NCBI GenBank assembly: GCA_018882835.1
Contig: VERE01000003.1
Location: 55,976 to 119,975, forward strand
Direction: 5' to 3'
From: Limnohabitans sp.
GTDB lineage: Bacteria > Pseudomonadota > Gammaproteobacteria > Burkholderiales > Burkholderiaceae_C
Length of the DNA: 64,000 nt
Position numbers and translations under genes: made by a program. Positions 29,106 to 38,345 of this stretch are shown here, in pieces. Within the stretch, counting starts at the first letter, position 1, and each line of letters starts with the position of its first letter. The notes under the pieces are model-generated. The model was given only the letters and a program-made list of their open reading frames with translations, was not told where the DNA came from and made no database searches.

Positions 29106-29744
29106 TTAACTCAGGCCCAAAGTGACCAGATTGCCGCAGCCTTTGCGAACCACGATCGGGTCGTCGCCGCGGCCCATCGGGGTCAGGTCGACCACCGTGG
29201 TGGGGTCCAACATGCAGGGGCCAGCGTCGATCACAGCGGCCAGATCATGCTGCAAGCGCTGGCGAATGTCTTCGGGGTCGTTCAAGGGGTCGCTGTCGCC
29301 CGGCAGGATCAAGGTGGTGGCCAGCAGGGGGGCGCCATGCAGTTCCAGCAAAGCTTGCAAAGCTTTGTGATCGGGCACGCGCAAGCCTATGCTTTTTCTT
29401 TGGGGATGGCTGACGCGGCGAGGCACTTCCTTGGTGGCTTCCAGCAAAAAGGTGTAGGCCCCGGGTGTGGCCGCCTTGAGCAAACGGTATTGACGGTTGT
29501 CGACGCGCGCATAGCTGGCCAGCTCGCCCAGGTCCCGGCACAGCAGGGTGAGATGGTGTTTTTCATCAACACCCCGGATGCGACGCAGCCGGTCGACGGC
29601 GTTTTTGTCGTCCAGGTGGCAAGCCAGGGCATAGCTGGAGTCGGTGGGGACGGCCACAATGCCACCACCCGACAACATTGCCACTGCCTGCTTGAGCAGG
29701 CGCCCTTGGGGGTTGTCCGGGTGAATTTGAAGAAACTGGGCCAT
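29106..29744 (-). CDS. Sua5/YciO/YrdC-family (threonylcarbamoyl-AMP synthase-like) protein
   Basis: GGGIVAVPTDSSYALACHLDDKNAVDRLRRIRG; SHPQRKSIGLRVPDHKALQALL. Confidence 0.88.
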   Translation of the reverse strand: MAQFLQIHPDNPQGRLLKQAVAMLSGGGIVAVPTDSSYALACHLDDKNAVDRLRRIRGVDEKHHLTLLCRDLGELASYARVDNRQYRLLKAATPGAYTFLLEATKEVPRRVSHPQRKSIGLRVPDHKALQALLELHGAPLLATTLILPGDSDPLNDPEDIRQRLQHDLAAVIDAGPCMLDPTTVVDLTPMGRGDDPIVVRKGCGNLVTLGLS

Positions 29745-29762
29745 GGTCAGGTTGGTGCGGTC

Positions 29763-30641
29763 TCAACGGGCAGACCCTTGTTCCTCGCGATGGCTGAGCC
29801 AGCCGGCGCCCAAGCCGCACAGGGCAATCAACAGCATGCCAAACACCGCCACGCGGTCGGGCACATGCGAAAACACCAGCCAGCCGCCAAAGGTGGCGAA
29901 GGCAATCCCGCTGTACAAAAAGGGTGTGATGGTGACGGCTGGCGCTTTGGCAAACGCCAGTATCAACAAGTAATGGCCAAGCGTGCCCATGGTGCCCACC
30001 AGGCACAGTTGCAGCCACTGAAGCGGGGTGATGTCGGTGGTCCACCAGCCCAGCACCAGCACACTGGCCAGCACCGCGCCCACCCAGCCCGTGTAAAAGT
30101 GCAGGGTCATGGGGTTTTCGGTTTTGGCCATGTGGCTGGTCAGAGTCTGAAAGCAGGCATACGACATCACCATCACCAGGGGCAGCCAGGCGTCCTCGGG
30201 TGACATGCTGCCGCCCGGTCGCACGATCAACAAGGCGCCCAACATGCCGCCCACCACAAAGACCCAACGCAGCGGGGACACATGCTCGTGCATGAAAAAG
30301 CGCGCCAACAGCGTGACCGCCAGGGGTGTCAACATGCCGATGGCGGTGAACTCGGCCACGGGCATGCGCTGCAAGCTGACAAAGGCCAGCAAGCTGCAAG
30401 CCACCAGCAGCAAGCCACGCAGTAATTGCAAGCCGATGTGGCGCGTATTGAAAATGGCCATGCCGCGTTTGGGCAGCATCATGGCGCTGGTAGCGATTGC
30501 CTGAAACATGTAGCGCACCCACAGAATCATCAGCAAGGGGACGCCCGCCACCAGAATCTTGTTGGTGGTGTCCAGCACCGCAAAGCAGGCCATCGCGGTC
30601 ACTGCACACAGAATGCCCGTCAGCGTGACCGAAGCCTTCAT
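29763..30641 (-). CDS. EamA/DMT-family transporter
   Basis: Ten-TM DMT pattern with internal repeat. Confidence 0.85.
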   Translation of the reverse strand: MKASVTLTGILCAVTAMACFAVLDTTNKILVAGVPLLMILWVRYMFQAIATSAMMLPKRGMAIFNTRHIGLQLLRGLLLVACSLLAFVSLQRMPVAEFTAIGMLTPLAVTLLARFFMHEHVSPLRWVFVVGGMLGALLIVRPGGSMSPEDAWLPLVMVMSYACFQTLTSHMAKTENPMTLHFYTGWVGAVLASVLVLGWWTTDITPLQWLQLCLVGTMGTLGHYLLILAFAKAPAVTITPFLYSGIAFATFGGWLVFSHVPDRVAVFGMLLIALCGLGAGWLSHREEQGSAR

Positions 30642-31489
30642 TGAATGCGGTCGCTCAAAAGTTCCCAAACCGGCGTGAGCTCGCCGGGGAGCCAGGGCAA
30701 GGTGCCCAAGTCGGTGTGGCTTTCATCAGGACTGTGAAAATCGCTGCCGCGAGAAGCCGCCAGGCCAAACTCCTTGGCCATGCCCGCGTACTCGAGGTAC
30801 TCCTGCGCGGAGTGACTGCCCGTGACCACCTCGACACCTTGGCCACCGTGGTTCTTGAATTCAGTGAACAGCGCGTATTCTTCATTGGCGGTGAAGCCGT
30901 AGCGCCCTGGGTGCGCGATGATGGCCATGCCGCCGGCTTGCACAATCCAATGCACGGCGTTTTGCAGCGAGGCCCAGCGGTGCGGCACAAAGCCAGGCTT
31001 GCCTTCGGTCAGGTATTTGCGAAACACCTCGGGGGTGTCGCGGCAAGCGCCAATTTCCACCAGGTAGCGCGCAAAGTGGGTGCGTGAAATCAGGTCGGGG
31101 TTGCCCACGTATTTCAGCGCGCCTTCAAAGGCACCCGTGATGCCCACTTGCGCCAGTTGATCGGCCATTTCCCGGGCCCGTGCCTCGCGTCCGCCGCGGG
31201 TGGATCGCAGGCCTTGCACCAGGGCCGGATGGTCCGGGTCAAATCCCAGTCCGACAATGTGCACCGTGTGGCCCGCAAAGGTCACGGAAATTTCGGTACC
31301 GGTCAGGTATTTGATGCCCTGCGCGCGGGCTGCGGCCAGGGCGCGGTGTTGGCCGCCCACTTCGTCGTGGTCGGTCAGTGCCCACAACTCCACGCCGTTG
31401 GCATGGGCACGCTGGGCCAGTTGCTCCGGGGTCAGGGTACCGTCGGAGACCACAGAGTGGCAGTGCAGGTCAGCGTTAAGGATAGACAC
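30638..31489 (-). CDS. PHP-domain phosphoesterase (RNase AM/3',5'-nucleoside bisphosphate phosphatase-like)
   Basis: MSILNADLHCHSVVSDGTLTPEQLAQRAHANGVELWALTDHDEVGG; AIIAHPGRYGF; ASRGSDFHSP. Confidence 0.88.
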   Translation of the reverse strand: MSILNADLHCHSVVSDGTLTPEQLAQRAHANGVELWALTDHDEVGGQHRALAAARAQGIKYLTGTEISVTFAGHTVHIVGLGFDPDHPALVQGLRSTRGGREARAREMADQLAQVGITGAFEGALKYVGNPDLISRTHFARYLVEIGACRDTPEVFRKYLTEGKPGFVPHRWASLQNAVHWIVQAGGMAIIAHPGRYGFTANEEYALFTEFKNHGGQGVEVVTGSHSAQEYLEYAGMAKEFGLAASRGSDFHSPDESHTDLGTLPWLPGELTPVWELLSDRIQ

Positions 31490-31493
31490 GACC

Positions 31494-33221
31494 TCATTCT
31501 ACGCTTTCAGGCTCTTGCACGCCCTCGACCACAAAGCGAACCCGACGCTGACCCTGCCATTCATCGGCCTCGATGCGGTAGGCCAGATGGGCCCGTGCGG
31601 GCAGTGCGGCTGTGCGGCCAAACCAGATGCCGTCCACCGCTTGGCCATGGTGTTTCAGTTTCAGGGCCAAGTGCTTTTCACCGACGATGCGTTGGCTCAC
31701 GACCTGCAGCGTGTCGCTGAACAGCGGGGCCGCAAAGCCCTGACCCCAAACCTCTGATTGCAGGGCTTGCACCACATCGACCCGACAGTGCTCAGGCGCC
31801 AGCGGGCCATCGGTTTCCAGGCGGCGCGTCAGGGTGGCCGGATCCAGCCAAGCTTGCGCCACTTCTTGCAAAGCTTGTTCAAACAAGGCCAGGTTGTCTT
31901 CGTGCAGCGAACAGCCTGCGGCCATGGCGTGGCCGCCAAATTGCAACAACAGGTCGGGGTGCTTTTTGGCGATCCAGTCCAGTGCATCCCGCAAATGAAA
32001 GCCGGCAATCGAACGCCCGGAGCCCTTCAGAATGTTTTCCTTGCCCGGCGCCTGGCTGGACGCCAGCACAAAGGTCGGGCGGTGGTGTCGCTCTTTGAGG
32101 CGCGCCGCCACAATGCCCACCACGCCCTCGTGAAAATCGGGGTCGTAGACGCACAACGCCGAAGGCATGTCTTCTTCAGGGTCGATCATTTCGTCGGCCA
32201 GGCGCAGGGCTTGCTCTCGCATGTCCCCTTCGATCTCGCGGCGGTCGCGGTTGATGGTGTCCAACTGCTGTGCCAACGCGCGCCCACGCTCGCTGTCGTC
32301 GGTGCTGAGGCACTCGATGCCCAGCGTCATGTCCGACAGCCGGCCCGCAGCGTTGATGCGCGGACCGATGGCAAAGCCCATGTCCTGGCTGCTGGCCTGT
32401 GCCGAGTTACGACCGGCTGCCTCAAAGAGGGCGCGCAAGCCCACGGGCAGATGGCCCTTGCGAATGCGCTGCAGGCCTTGCGCGACCAGGCGGCGGTTGT
32501 TGGCATCCAGGCGCACCACATCGGCCACGGTGCCCAGCGCCACCAGGGGCAACAGCGAGTCCAGTTTGGGAGCAGGGCGCGCATCGTTGAACCAGTCACG
32601 CTGGCGCAGCTCGGCGCGCAGGGCCAGCAAGACATAAAACATCACGCCCACACCGGCCAGGTGTTTGCTGCCAAACCCGCAGCCGGGCTGGTTGGGATTC
32701 ACGATGACATCGGCTTGAGGCAACTGGGCTGCCGGCAGATGGTGGTCGGTGATGACCACCTGCATGCCCAGGGCTTTGGCGGATGCAACGCCTTCCAGGC
32801 TGGCAATGCCGTTGTCCACGGTGATCAGCACATGGGCGCCTGTGGCATGCACACGCTGGGCGATGCCGGGGGTCAAGCCATAGCCATCCACCAGCCTGTC
32901 AGGCACCACATAACTGACATGTTGCGCGCCCAAGGCGCGCAAGCCACGCAGGCCTACTGCGCAGGCGGTGGCACCATCGCAGTCGTAATCGGCCACGATG
33001 CACAGGTGAAGGTCTTGGGCCAAAGCCCGGGCCAGCAACTGCGCGGCGGCCTCAGCGCCTTTCAGGCTTTGCGGGGGCAAAAGTTGTTGCAGGCCCAGGT
33101 CCAGTTCATCGGCTGAACGCACGCCGCGTGCTGCATACAACCTGGCCAGCAAGGGATGAATGCCGGCTTGTTCCAGAGCCCAGATGCTGCGTGGGGGCGC
33201 GTCGCGCTGAGTCAGTTGCAT
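31494..33221 (-). CDS. recJ: Single-stranded-DNA-specific exonuclease RecJ
   Basis: IVADYDCDGATACAVGLRGLR (DHH), VITDHHLP, GPRINAAGRLSDMTLGIECL, QFGGHAMAAG. Confidence 0.95.
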   Translation of the reverse strand: MQLTQRDAPPRSIWALEQAGIHPLLARLYAARGVRSADELDLGLQQLLPPQSLKGAEAAAQLLARALAQDLHLCIVADYDCDGATACAVGLRGLRALGAQHVSYVVPDRLVDGYGLTPGIAQRVHATGAHVLITVDNGIASLEGVASAKALGMQVVITDHHLPAAQLPQADVIVNPNQPGCGFGSKHLAGVGVMFYVLLALRAELRQRDWFNDARPAPKLDSLLPLVALGTVADVVRLDANNRRLVAQGLQRIRKGHLPVGLRALFEAAGRNSAQASSQDMGFAIGPRINAAGRLSDMTLGIECLSTDDSERGRALAQQLDTINRDRREIEGDMREQALRLADEMIDPEEDMPSALCVYDPDFHEGVVGIVAARLKERHHRPTFVLASSQAPGKENILKGSGRSIAGFHLRDALDWIAKKHPDLLLQFGGHAMAAGCSLHEDNLALFEQALQEVAQAWLDPATLTRRLETDGPLAPEHCRVDVVQALQSEVWGQGFAAPLFSDTLQVVSQRIVGEKHLALKLKHHGQAVDGIWFGRTAALPARAHLAYRIEADEWQGQRRVRFVVEGVQEPESVE

Positions 33222-34156
33222 GACAACACCGATGTCAGTTGAATGGGCGCCATCCAGCGCTTCAGCCGTGAACGCCAATTCGGCGGGGACGTTTGCCAAC
33301 ACCGGGCCAGCGTGTCACCGCAGAGCACCAATTGGGCATCGGGGAGGGCCAGACGTTGGGACAAGTGCTCGGCGTCCAGGGCCTGCCAGGCTTGCACCCA
33401 GGCAGCGACATCGCCGGCCAGCGCAGGGCCTGTCAATGAGTCCAGCAACAAGGGCGGCGGCGACTGCGTGGTCATGGGCAAGGCACCACTGCCGCTGACC
33501 CAGAAGGAGTTGAGCGGCATCGACCGGCTGGCATTCACCGGATGCTGGTAAAGCAACATCTGCATTTCGTTTTGCAGTCGGCGCACCAACTTCACCGCAG
33601 GCGAGTGCTGGGCATCCGCGGCCCCTACCAACCAGGGTTCAAGGTGACGCCCCAGCACGCGGTCCAGTGCGGCTGTGGGCAGCTGCCGAAACACTTCGCC
33701 TTGGGCCAGCCAGACACCTGGTTGCCAGGGATGCAGGGCGATACCATCTTCCAAAAAATAGCCCGCCATGGCGCTCAACAGCGCATTGGATTCTTCGACA
33801 CTGACAGGGCCAGCGTTCATCAACATGACTTGGCCATTGCGCACATGCCAGTGACACAAATGAATCCAGGCCCAGGCCTGGCCGGCCGGCGTTTGTGGGT
33901 CATGCTGTTGCGCGGCTTGTGCGGCCCAGGGCAGCAGGCCGTCGGTGTCGGGCCAGCCCAGGGCCTGGGCCCGCATGTGCTCATGGGGTGGCGACAGGCT
34001 CGAGGCGTCCCACTGCTGTTGTCCTGCCAATTGGGCGTGTTGCAGCCACTGGCGCAGGTGCGGCAGCTGCAGGCTGGCCAGGGCCGTGGACCAGTCGGCC
34101 GTGTCTTGCGGGGGCAGGGCGCAGGCCACAATCGTGGTCTTGGAGAGAGAATGCAT
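33212..34156 (-). CDS. RpfE-type conserved protein (sometimes annotated phosphoglycerate mutase/regulatory protein)
   Basis: LHLRQWLQH..., HLCHWHVRNGQVML, ALHPWQPGVWLAQGEVFRQLPTAALDRVLGRHLEPWL; overlaps recJ start, the arrangement recalled for recJ-rpfE in Xanthomonas. Confidence 0.55.
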   Translation of the reverse strand: MHSLSKTTIVACALPPQDTADWSTALASLQLPHLRQWLQHAQLAGQQQWDASSLSPPHEHMRAQALGWPDTDGLLPWAAQAAQQHDPQTPAGQAWAWIHLCHWHVRNGQVMLMNAGPVSVEESNALLSAMAGYFLEDGIALHPWQPGVWLAQGEVFRQLPTAALDRVLGRHLEPWLVGAADAQHSPAVKLVRRLQNEMQMLLYQHPVNASRSMPLNSFWVSGSGALPMTTQSPPPLLLDSLTGPALAGDVAAWVQAWQALDAEHLSQRLALPDAQLVLCGDTLARCWQTSPPNWRSRLKRWMAPIQLTSVLSCN

Positions 34157-34211
34157 GCCTGAATTGTGCGTGATGCCACAATTCGACTTGTCCAACATGG
34201 TTTCAAACAAC

Positions 34212-35462
34212 ATGCCTTTCGAGTGGTTGCTGGGGTGGCGCTATACCCGCGCAGGCCGCGCCACGCGCCGAAATGGCTTTATTTCCTTCATCTCTGGCGT
34301 GTCCATGCTGGGCATTGCGCTGGGGGTGGCGGCTCTGATCATCGTGCTGAGCGTGATGAACGGTTTTCAAAAGGAAGTGCGCGATCGCATGCTCGCCGTG
34401 GTGTCGCACATCGAGGTGCTGGCCCTGGATGGCGGGGCCCTGGACAAGCCAGAGGCCTTGCTGCAGCGCGTGCAATCGCATGCCGAGGTCGTGGCGGTGG
34501 CGCCTTTTGTGGCCACCCAGGCCTTGATTGCGCGCGGCGAGGACATGCGCGGCGCCGTGGTGCGAGGCATCGACCCTGAACAAGAAGGCCAGGTCGCCGA
34601 GTTCGTGCAACATTGGCCTGCAGAGGTGCGTGCGGCCTTGCAAGCGGGCCGCTTCGGCGTGGTGCTGGGGGGCGAGTTGGCGCGCAGCCTGGGCGTGCGT
34701 GTGGGCGATCAGGTCACCTTGGTGTCGCCGGGCGGGCAGGTCACGCCGGCGGGGGTGGTGCCCCGCCTGAAGCAAGTCACCGTGGTGGGGCTGTTCGATT
34801 CAGGCCATTACGAGTACGACGCTGGCTTGGCTGTGTTGCACATCGAGGATTCGCAACGGCTGTTCCGTTTTGAAGGGCCCGCTGGCTTGCGGGTGCGCTT
34901 GAAAGATGTTCAGCAGGCGCGCCAAGTGGGTCACCAGTTGGCGCTGCAATTGGGTCCCGATGTGCGCGTGCGGGACTGGACGCAGCAAAACCGAACCTGG
35001 TTTGCCGCCGTGCAAATCGAGAAGCGCATGATGTTCATCATTCTCACCCTGATTGTGGCCGTGGCCGCCTTCAACCTGGTCAGCACCCTGGTGATGACGG
35101 TGACCGACAAGCGTGCCGACATTGCCATCTTGCGCACCCTGGGCGCCAGTCCTGGGGCCATCATGCGCATCTTCATGGTTCAAGGCGCGCTGGTGGGTGT
35201 GATTGGCACCTTCTCAGGTCTGTTTTTGGGGCTGGCCGTGGCCTTCAACATCGACACCCTGGTGCCCATGATCGAGCGTGCCCTGGGGGCCAGCTTCTTG
35301 CCCAAAGACATCTACCTCATCAGCCGCATGCCCAGCGACCCGCAAGCGGCCGACATCTGGCCTGTGGCCCTGATCTCGCTGCTGTTGTCCTTGTTGGCAA
35401 CGCTCTACCCCAGCTGGCGTGCCAGCCGGGTGCATCCTGTGGAGGCCCTGCGCCATGAGTGA
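34212..35462 (+). CDS. Lipoprotein-releasing ABC transporter permease (LolC/LolE family)
   Basis: [14 protein letters not shown]...[39 protein letters not shown]; FtsX-like C-terminus. Confidence 0.93.
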   Translation: MPFEWLLGWRYTRAGRATRRNGFISFISGVSMLGIALGVAALIIVLSVMNGFQKEVRDRMLAVVSHIEVLALDGGALDKPEALLQRVQSHAEVVAVAPFVATQALIARGEDMRGAVVRGIDPEQEGQVAEFVQHWPAEVRAALQAGRFGVVLGGELARSLGVRVGDQVTLVSPGGQVTPAGVVPRLKQVTVVGLFDSGHYEYDAGLAVLHIEDSQRLFRFEGPAGLRVRLKDVQQARQVGHQLALQLGPDVRVRDWTQQNRTWFAAVQIEKRMMFIILTLIVAVAAFNLVSTLVMTVTDKRADIAILRTLGASPGAIMRIFMVQGALVGVIGTFSGLFLGLAVAFNIDTLVPMIERALGASFLPKDIYLISRMPSDPQAADIWPVALISLLLSLLATLYPSWRASRVHPVEALRHE

Positions 35463-36132
35463 AGCGGTGTTACAAGCGCAAGGCCTGGTGCGCCGCTTCA
35501 AAGAGGGCCCCTTGGATGTCAGCGTTCTGCAGTCGGTAGACCTGACGGTGCAGGCTGGCGAGACAGTCGCCATTGTGGGTGCCTCTGGCTCTGGCAAAAG
35601 CACCCTGCTGCATTTGCTGGGCGGTCTGGATGCGCCCACGCAAGGTCAGGTGCATGTCATGGGCCAAGCCTTGGCGGGCTTGAGCGCCAAGGCCTTGGGC
35701 GACTTGCGCAACCAGCACATCGGCTTTGTTTACCAATTCCATCACCTGCTGCCCGAGTTCAGTGCTTTGGACAATGTGGCCATGCCCTTGTGGATTCGGC
35801 GCTTGCCGCGTGACGCAGCAGCCCTGCAAGCCCAGCAGATGCTGGCGTCGGTCGGCTTGGCCGAGCGAGCCCACCATCGCCCTGCCGAATTGTCGGGCGG
35901 CGAGCGTCAGCGCGTGGCCCTGGCGCGCGCGCTGGTCACGCATCCCGCCTGCGTGCTGGCCGATGAGCCCACGGGCAACCTGGACCGTGTCACTGCCGAT
36001 CAGGTCTTCGCCATGATGATGCGCCTTGCGCGCGAGAAGGGCACGGCCTTTGTGTTGGTCACGCACGATGAGGCGCTGGCGGCCCAGTGCGATCGGCGTT
36101 TGCATCTGCAACAAGGACGCTTGCAAGGCTGA
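35455..36132 (+). CDS. lolD: Lipoprotein-releasing system ATP-binding protein LolD
   Basis: [52 protein letters not shown]. Confidence 0.94.
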   Translation: MSEAVLQAQGLVRRFKEGPLDVSVLQSVDLTVQAGETVAIVGASGSGKSTLLHLLGGLDAPTQGQVHVMGQALAGLSAKALGDLRNQHIGFVYQFHHLLPEFSALDNVAMPLWIRRLPRDAAALQAQQMLASVGLAERAHHRPAELSGGERQRVALARALVTHPACVLADEPTGNLDRVTADQVFAMMMRLAREKGTAFVLVTHDEALAAQCDRRLHLQQGRLQG

Positions 36133-36140
36133 GGCGGGCC

Positions 36141-36971
36141 ATGCGCTGGATCGACACCCACTGCCACCTGGACGCCAGCGAATTCGATGCCGACCGCGAC
36201 GCACAGCGTGCGCTGGCCCGATCCGCCGGTGTTGCGCTGTGTGTCTTGCCGGCCGTCTCCGCCAGCAACTTTGACACGGTGCGTGCGTTGGCCCATCGGC
36301 ATGGCGATGTGTATGCCCTGGGCATTCATCCGCTGTACACGCCGCAAGCCATGGAAGACGACCTGGGCACACTGGCCACCCACCTTCAAACCCTGCGCGA
36401 TGACCCGCGCCTGGTGGCGGTGGGCGAAATCGGTCTGGATGGCTTGGTGCCCGGCTTGGACATGGCGCGCCAGCAAGCCTTTTACCGCGCGCAACTGAAA
36501 TTGGCGCAGCGCGCCGGGCTGCCGGTCATCTTGCACGTGCGGCGCTCGGCCGATGCCTTGCTCAAAGGCTTGCGCGAGGTACCGGTGCGAGGGGGCATTG
36601 CACATGCCTTCAATGGCAGCTTGCAGCAAGCGGAGGCTTTTATCGAGCGCGGCTTTTGTCTGGGCTTTGGCGGTGCGCTCACTTACGAGCGCGCCTTGCA
36701 ATTGCGCCGGCTTGCGACCCACTTGCCGCTGACCTCACTGGTGCTGGAAACCGACGCCCCCGACATCCCACCGCATTGGCTGTACACGACGGCGGCGCTG
36801 CGCGCCCAAGGCAAACCGCAAGGCCGCAATTCCCCCACACAGTTGCCCCGCATTGCCAGTGTGCTGGCCGAGTTGCGCGGCCTGTCGCTGGAAGCACTCG
36901 CTCAGGCCACCAGCGACAACGCTCGCCGTGCCTTGGACCTGCCGCTTTCAGCCCTGTCCCATCAGCCCTGA
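36141..36971 (+). CDS. TatD-family metal-dependent hydrolase
   Basis: MRWIDTHCHLDASEFDADR; VAVGEIGLDG; LVLETDAPDIPP. Confidence 0.93.
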   Translation: MRWIDTHCHLDASEFDADRDAQRALARSAGVALCVLPAVSASNFDTVRALAHRHGDVYALGIHPLYTPQAMEDDLGTLATHLQTLRDDPRLVAVGEIGLDGLVPGLDMARQQAFYRAQLKLAQRAGLPVILHVRRSADALLKGLREVPVRGGIAHAFNGSLQQAEAFIERGFCLGFGGALTYERALQLRRLATHLPLTSLVLETDAPDIPPHWLYTTAALRAQGKPQGRNSPTQLPRIASVLAELRGLSLEALAQATSDNARRALDLPLSALSHQP

Positions 36972-36980
36972 CAATCCAGC

Positions 36981-37733
36981 ATGGTCCGCAAAAAAACAAC
37001 GCTTCCCGATGTGAACTTTTCCGAATATGGCCCGGTGCGTTATCTGCACTTGGGCACAGAATGGGTGCAAGGCTCGATGAAGATCGAGCAGCCCTTCGAT
37101 ATCGATCTGGACTATGTTCAGCGCATGATGGCCTGGCTGCTGTTTGTGGATCCCGACACGGTATCCAAGCGCCATGCCATGCAACTGGGATTGGGCGCGG
37201 CTTCTCTCACCAAGTTTTGCTACAAACATTTGCGCATGCAAACCACGGCCATTGAGCTGAACCCCCAGGTCATTGCGGCCTGTCGCCTGTGGTTCAAGTT
37301 GCCTGCCGACAACGCCAAACTCTCGGTGGTGCTCGGCGATGCCGAGGAAGTGGCGCGCCACAGCCACTGGCAGGGCCAGATCGACGCCTTGCAAGTGGAT
37401 TTGTACGACCACGAAGCCGCTGCCCCCGTGTTGGACAGCGAGGCTTTCTATGCTGACTGTCGTCGATTGTTGACAGATGAGGGCTGCATGAGCGTCAACC
37501 TGTTTGGACGCAGCAGTCAGTTTGACCAGAGCCTTGCCAAAATCGTGGCAGCTTTTGGTGAAGACTCGGTGTGGTCTTTCAAACCCACACGCGAAGGCAA
37601 TACCGTGGTGCTGGCTTTGCGCACACCGGTCAAGCTCAAGCGGCATGAGCTGCTGGCGCGGGCTGAGGCGGTGCAGGCGCGTTGGCCCTTGCCCGCCACA
37701 CGCTGGGTCAGGGTGTTCAAGCCTGTCGCTTAA
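36981..37733 (+). CDS. Spermidine synthase-like protein
   Basis: MQLGLGAASLTKFCYKHLRMQTTAIELNPQVIAACR SAM-binding Rossmann motif; QVDLYDHEAAAP. Confidence 0.8.
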   Translation: MVRKKTTLPDVNFSEYGPVRYLHLGTEWVQGSMKIEQPFDIDLDYVQRMMAWLLFVDPDTVSKRHAMQLGLGAASLTKFCYKHLRMQTTAIELNPQVIAACRLWFKLPADNAKLSVVLGDAEEVARHSHWQGQIDALQVDLYDHEAAAPVLDSEAFYADCRRLLTDEGCMSVNLFGRSSQFDQSLAKIVAAFGEDSVWSFKPTREGNTVVLALRTPVKLKRHELLARAEAVQARWPLPATRWVRVFKPVA

Positions 37734-37844
37734 GTGTCAGTTGCTTTAACGCACCATTGTGGGGGTATAGGTGAAATCCACATGCGCGAATGACGCGATA
37801 GCCCTCACAATCCGCCCATCGAAATCATTTCGAGGAGATTGGTT

Positions 37845-38333
37845 GTGAACATCAAAAGTCAGAAAGACTTTTTCTCAGGACTTATGTTCCTGGTCGTGGG
37901 CGGCGCGTTCGCCTGGGGCGCTACCTCGTATTCCGTTGGAACGGGCGCGCGCATGGGGCCGGGTTACTTCCCGCTGTTGCTGGGTGTCTTGCTGGCCATC
38001 CTGGGCGGCATCACCATGTTCTACTCCCTGGTGATCGAAACGCCAGACGGCGACAAGGTGGGTGGCTTTGCATGGCGCCCCATTGGCTACATTTTGGGGG
38101 CCAACCTGGTGTTCGGCATCATGCTGGGCGGCTTGCCCAGCATCAAGCTGCCCTCCATGGGTCTGATTGCGGCCATCTATGCCCTGACCTTGATTGCCAG
38201 CAAAGCCGGCACCGAGTTCAAACTGCGCGATGTGCTGTTGCTTGCCACCATTCTGGCGGTGGGCAGTTACCTGGCCTTCATCGTTCTGCTGAAGTTGCAG
38301 ATGCCGGTGTGGCCAACTTTCATTGCCGGTTGA
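37845..38333 (+). CDS. Tripartite tricarboxylate transporter small subunit TctB
   Basis: Four-TM protein; GARMGPGYFPLLLGVLLAILG; GTG start after GAGGAG. Confidence 0.88.
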   Translation: MNIKSQKDFFSGLMFLVVGGAFAWGATSYSVGTGARMGPGYFPLLLGVLLAILGGITMFYSLVIETPDGDKVGGFAWRPIGYILGANLVFGIMLGGLPSIKLPSMGLIAAIYALTLIASKAGTEFKLRDVLLLATILAVGSYLAFIVLLKLQMPVWPTFIAG

Positions 38334-38345
38334 GGAGACTGATTC

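Noticed and set aside
31758-33116. 452-aa plus-strand ORF antisense to recJ
   Set aside because: Shadow ORF; recJ motifs are on the minus strand.
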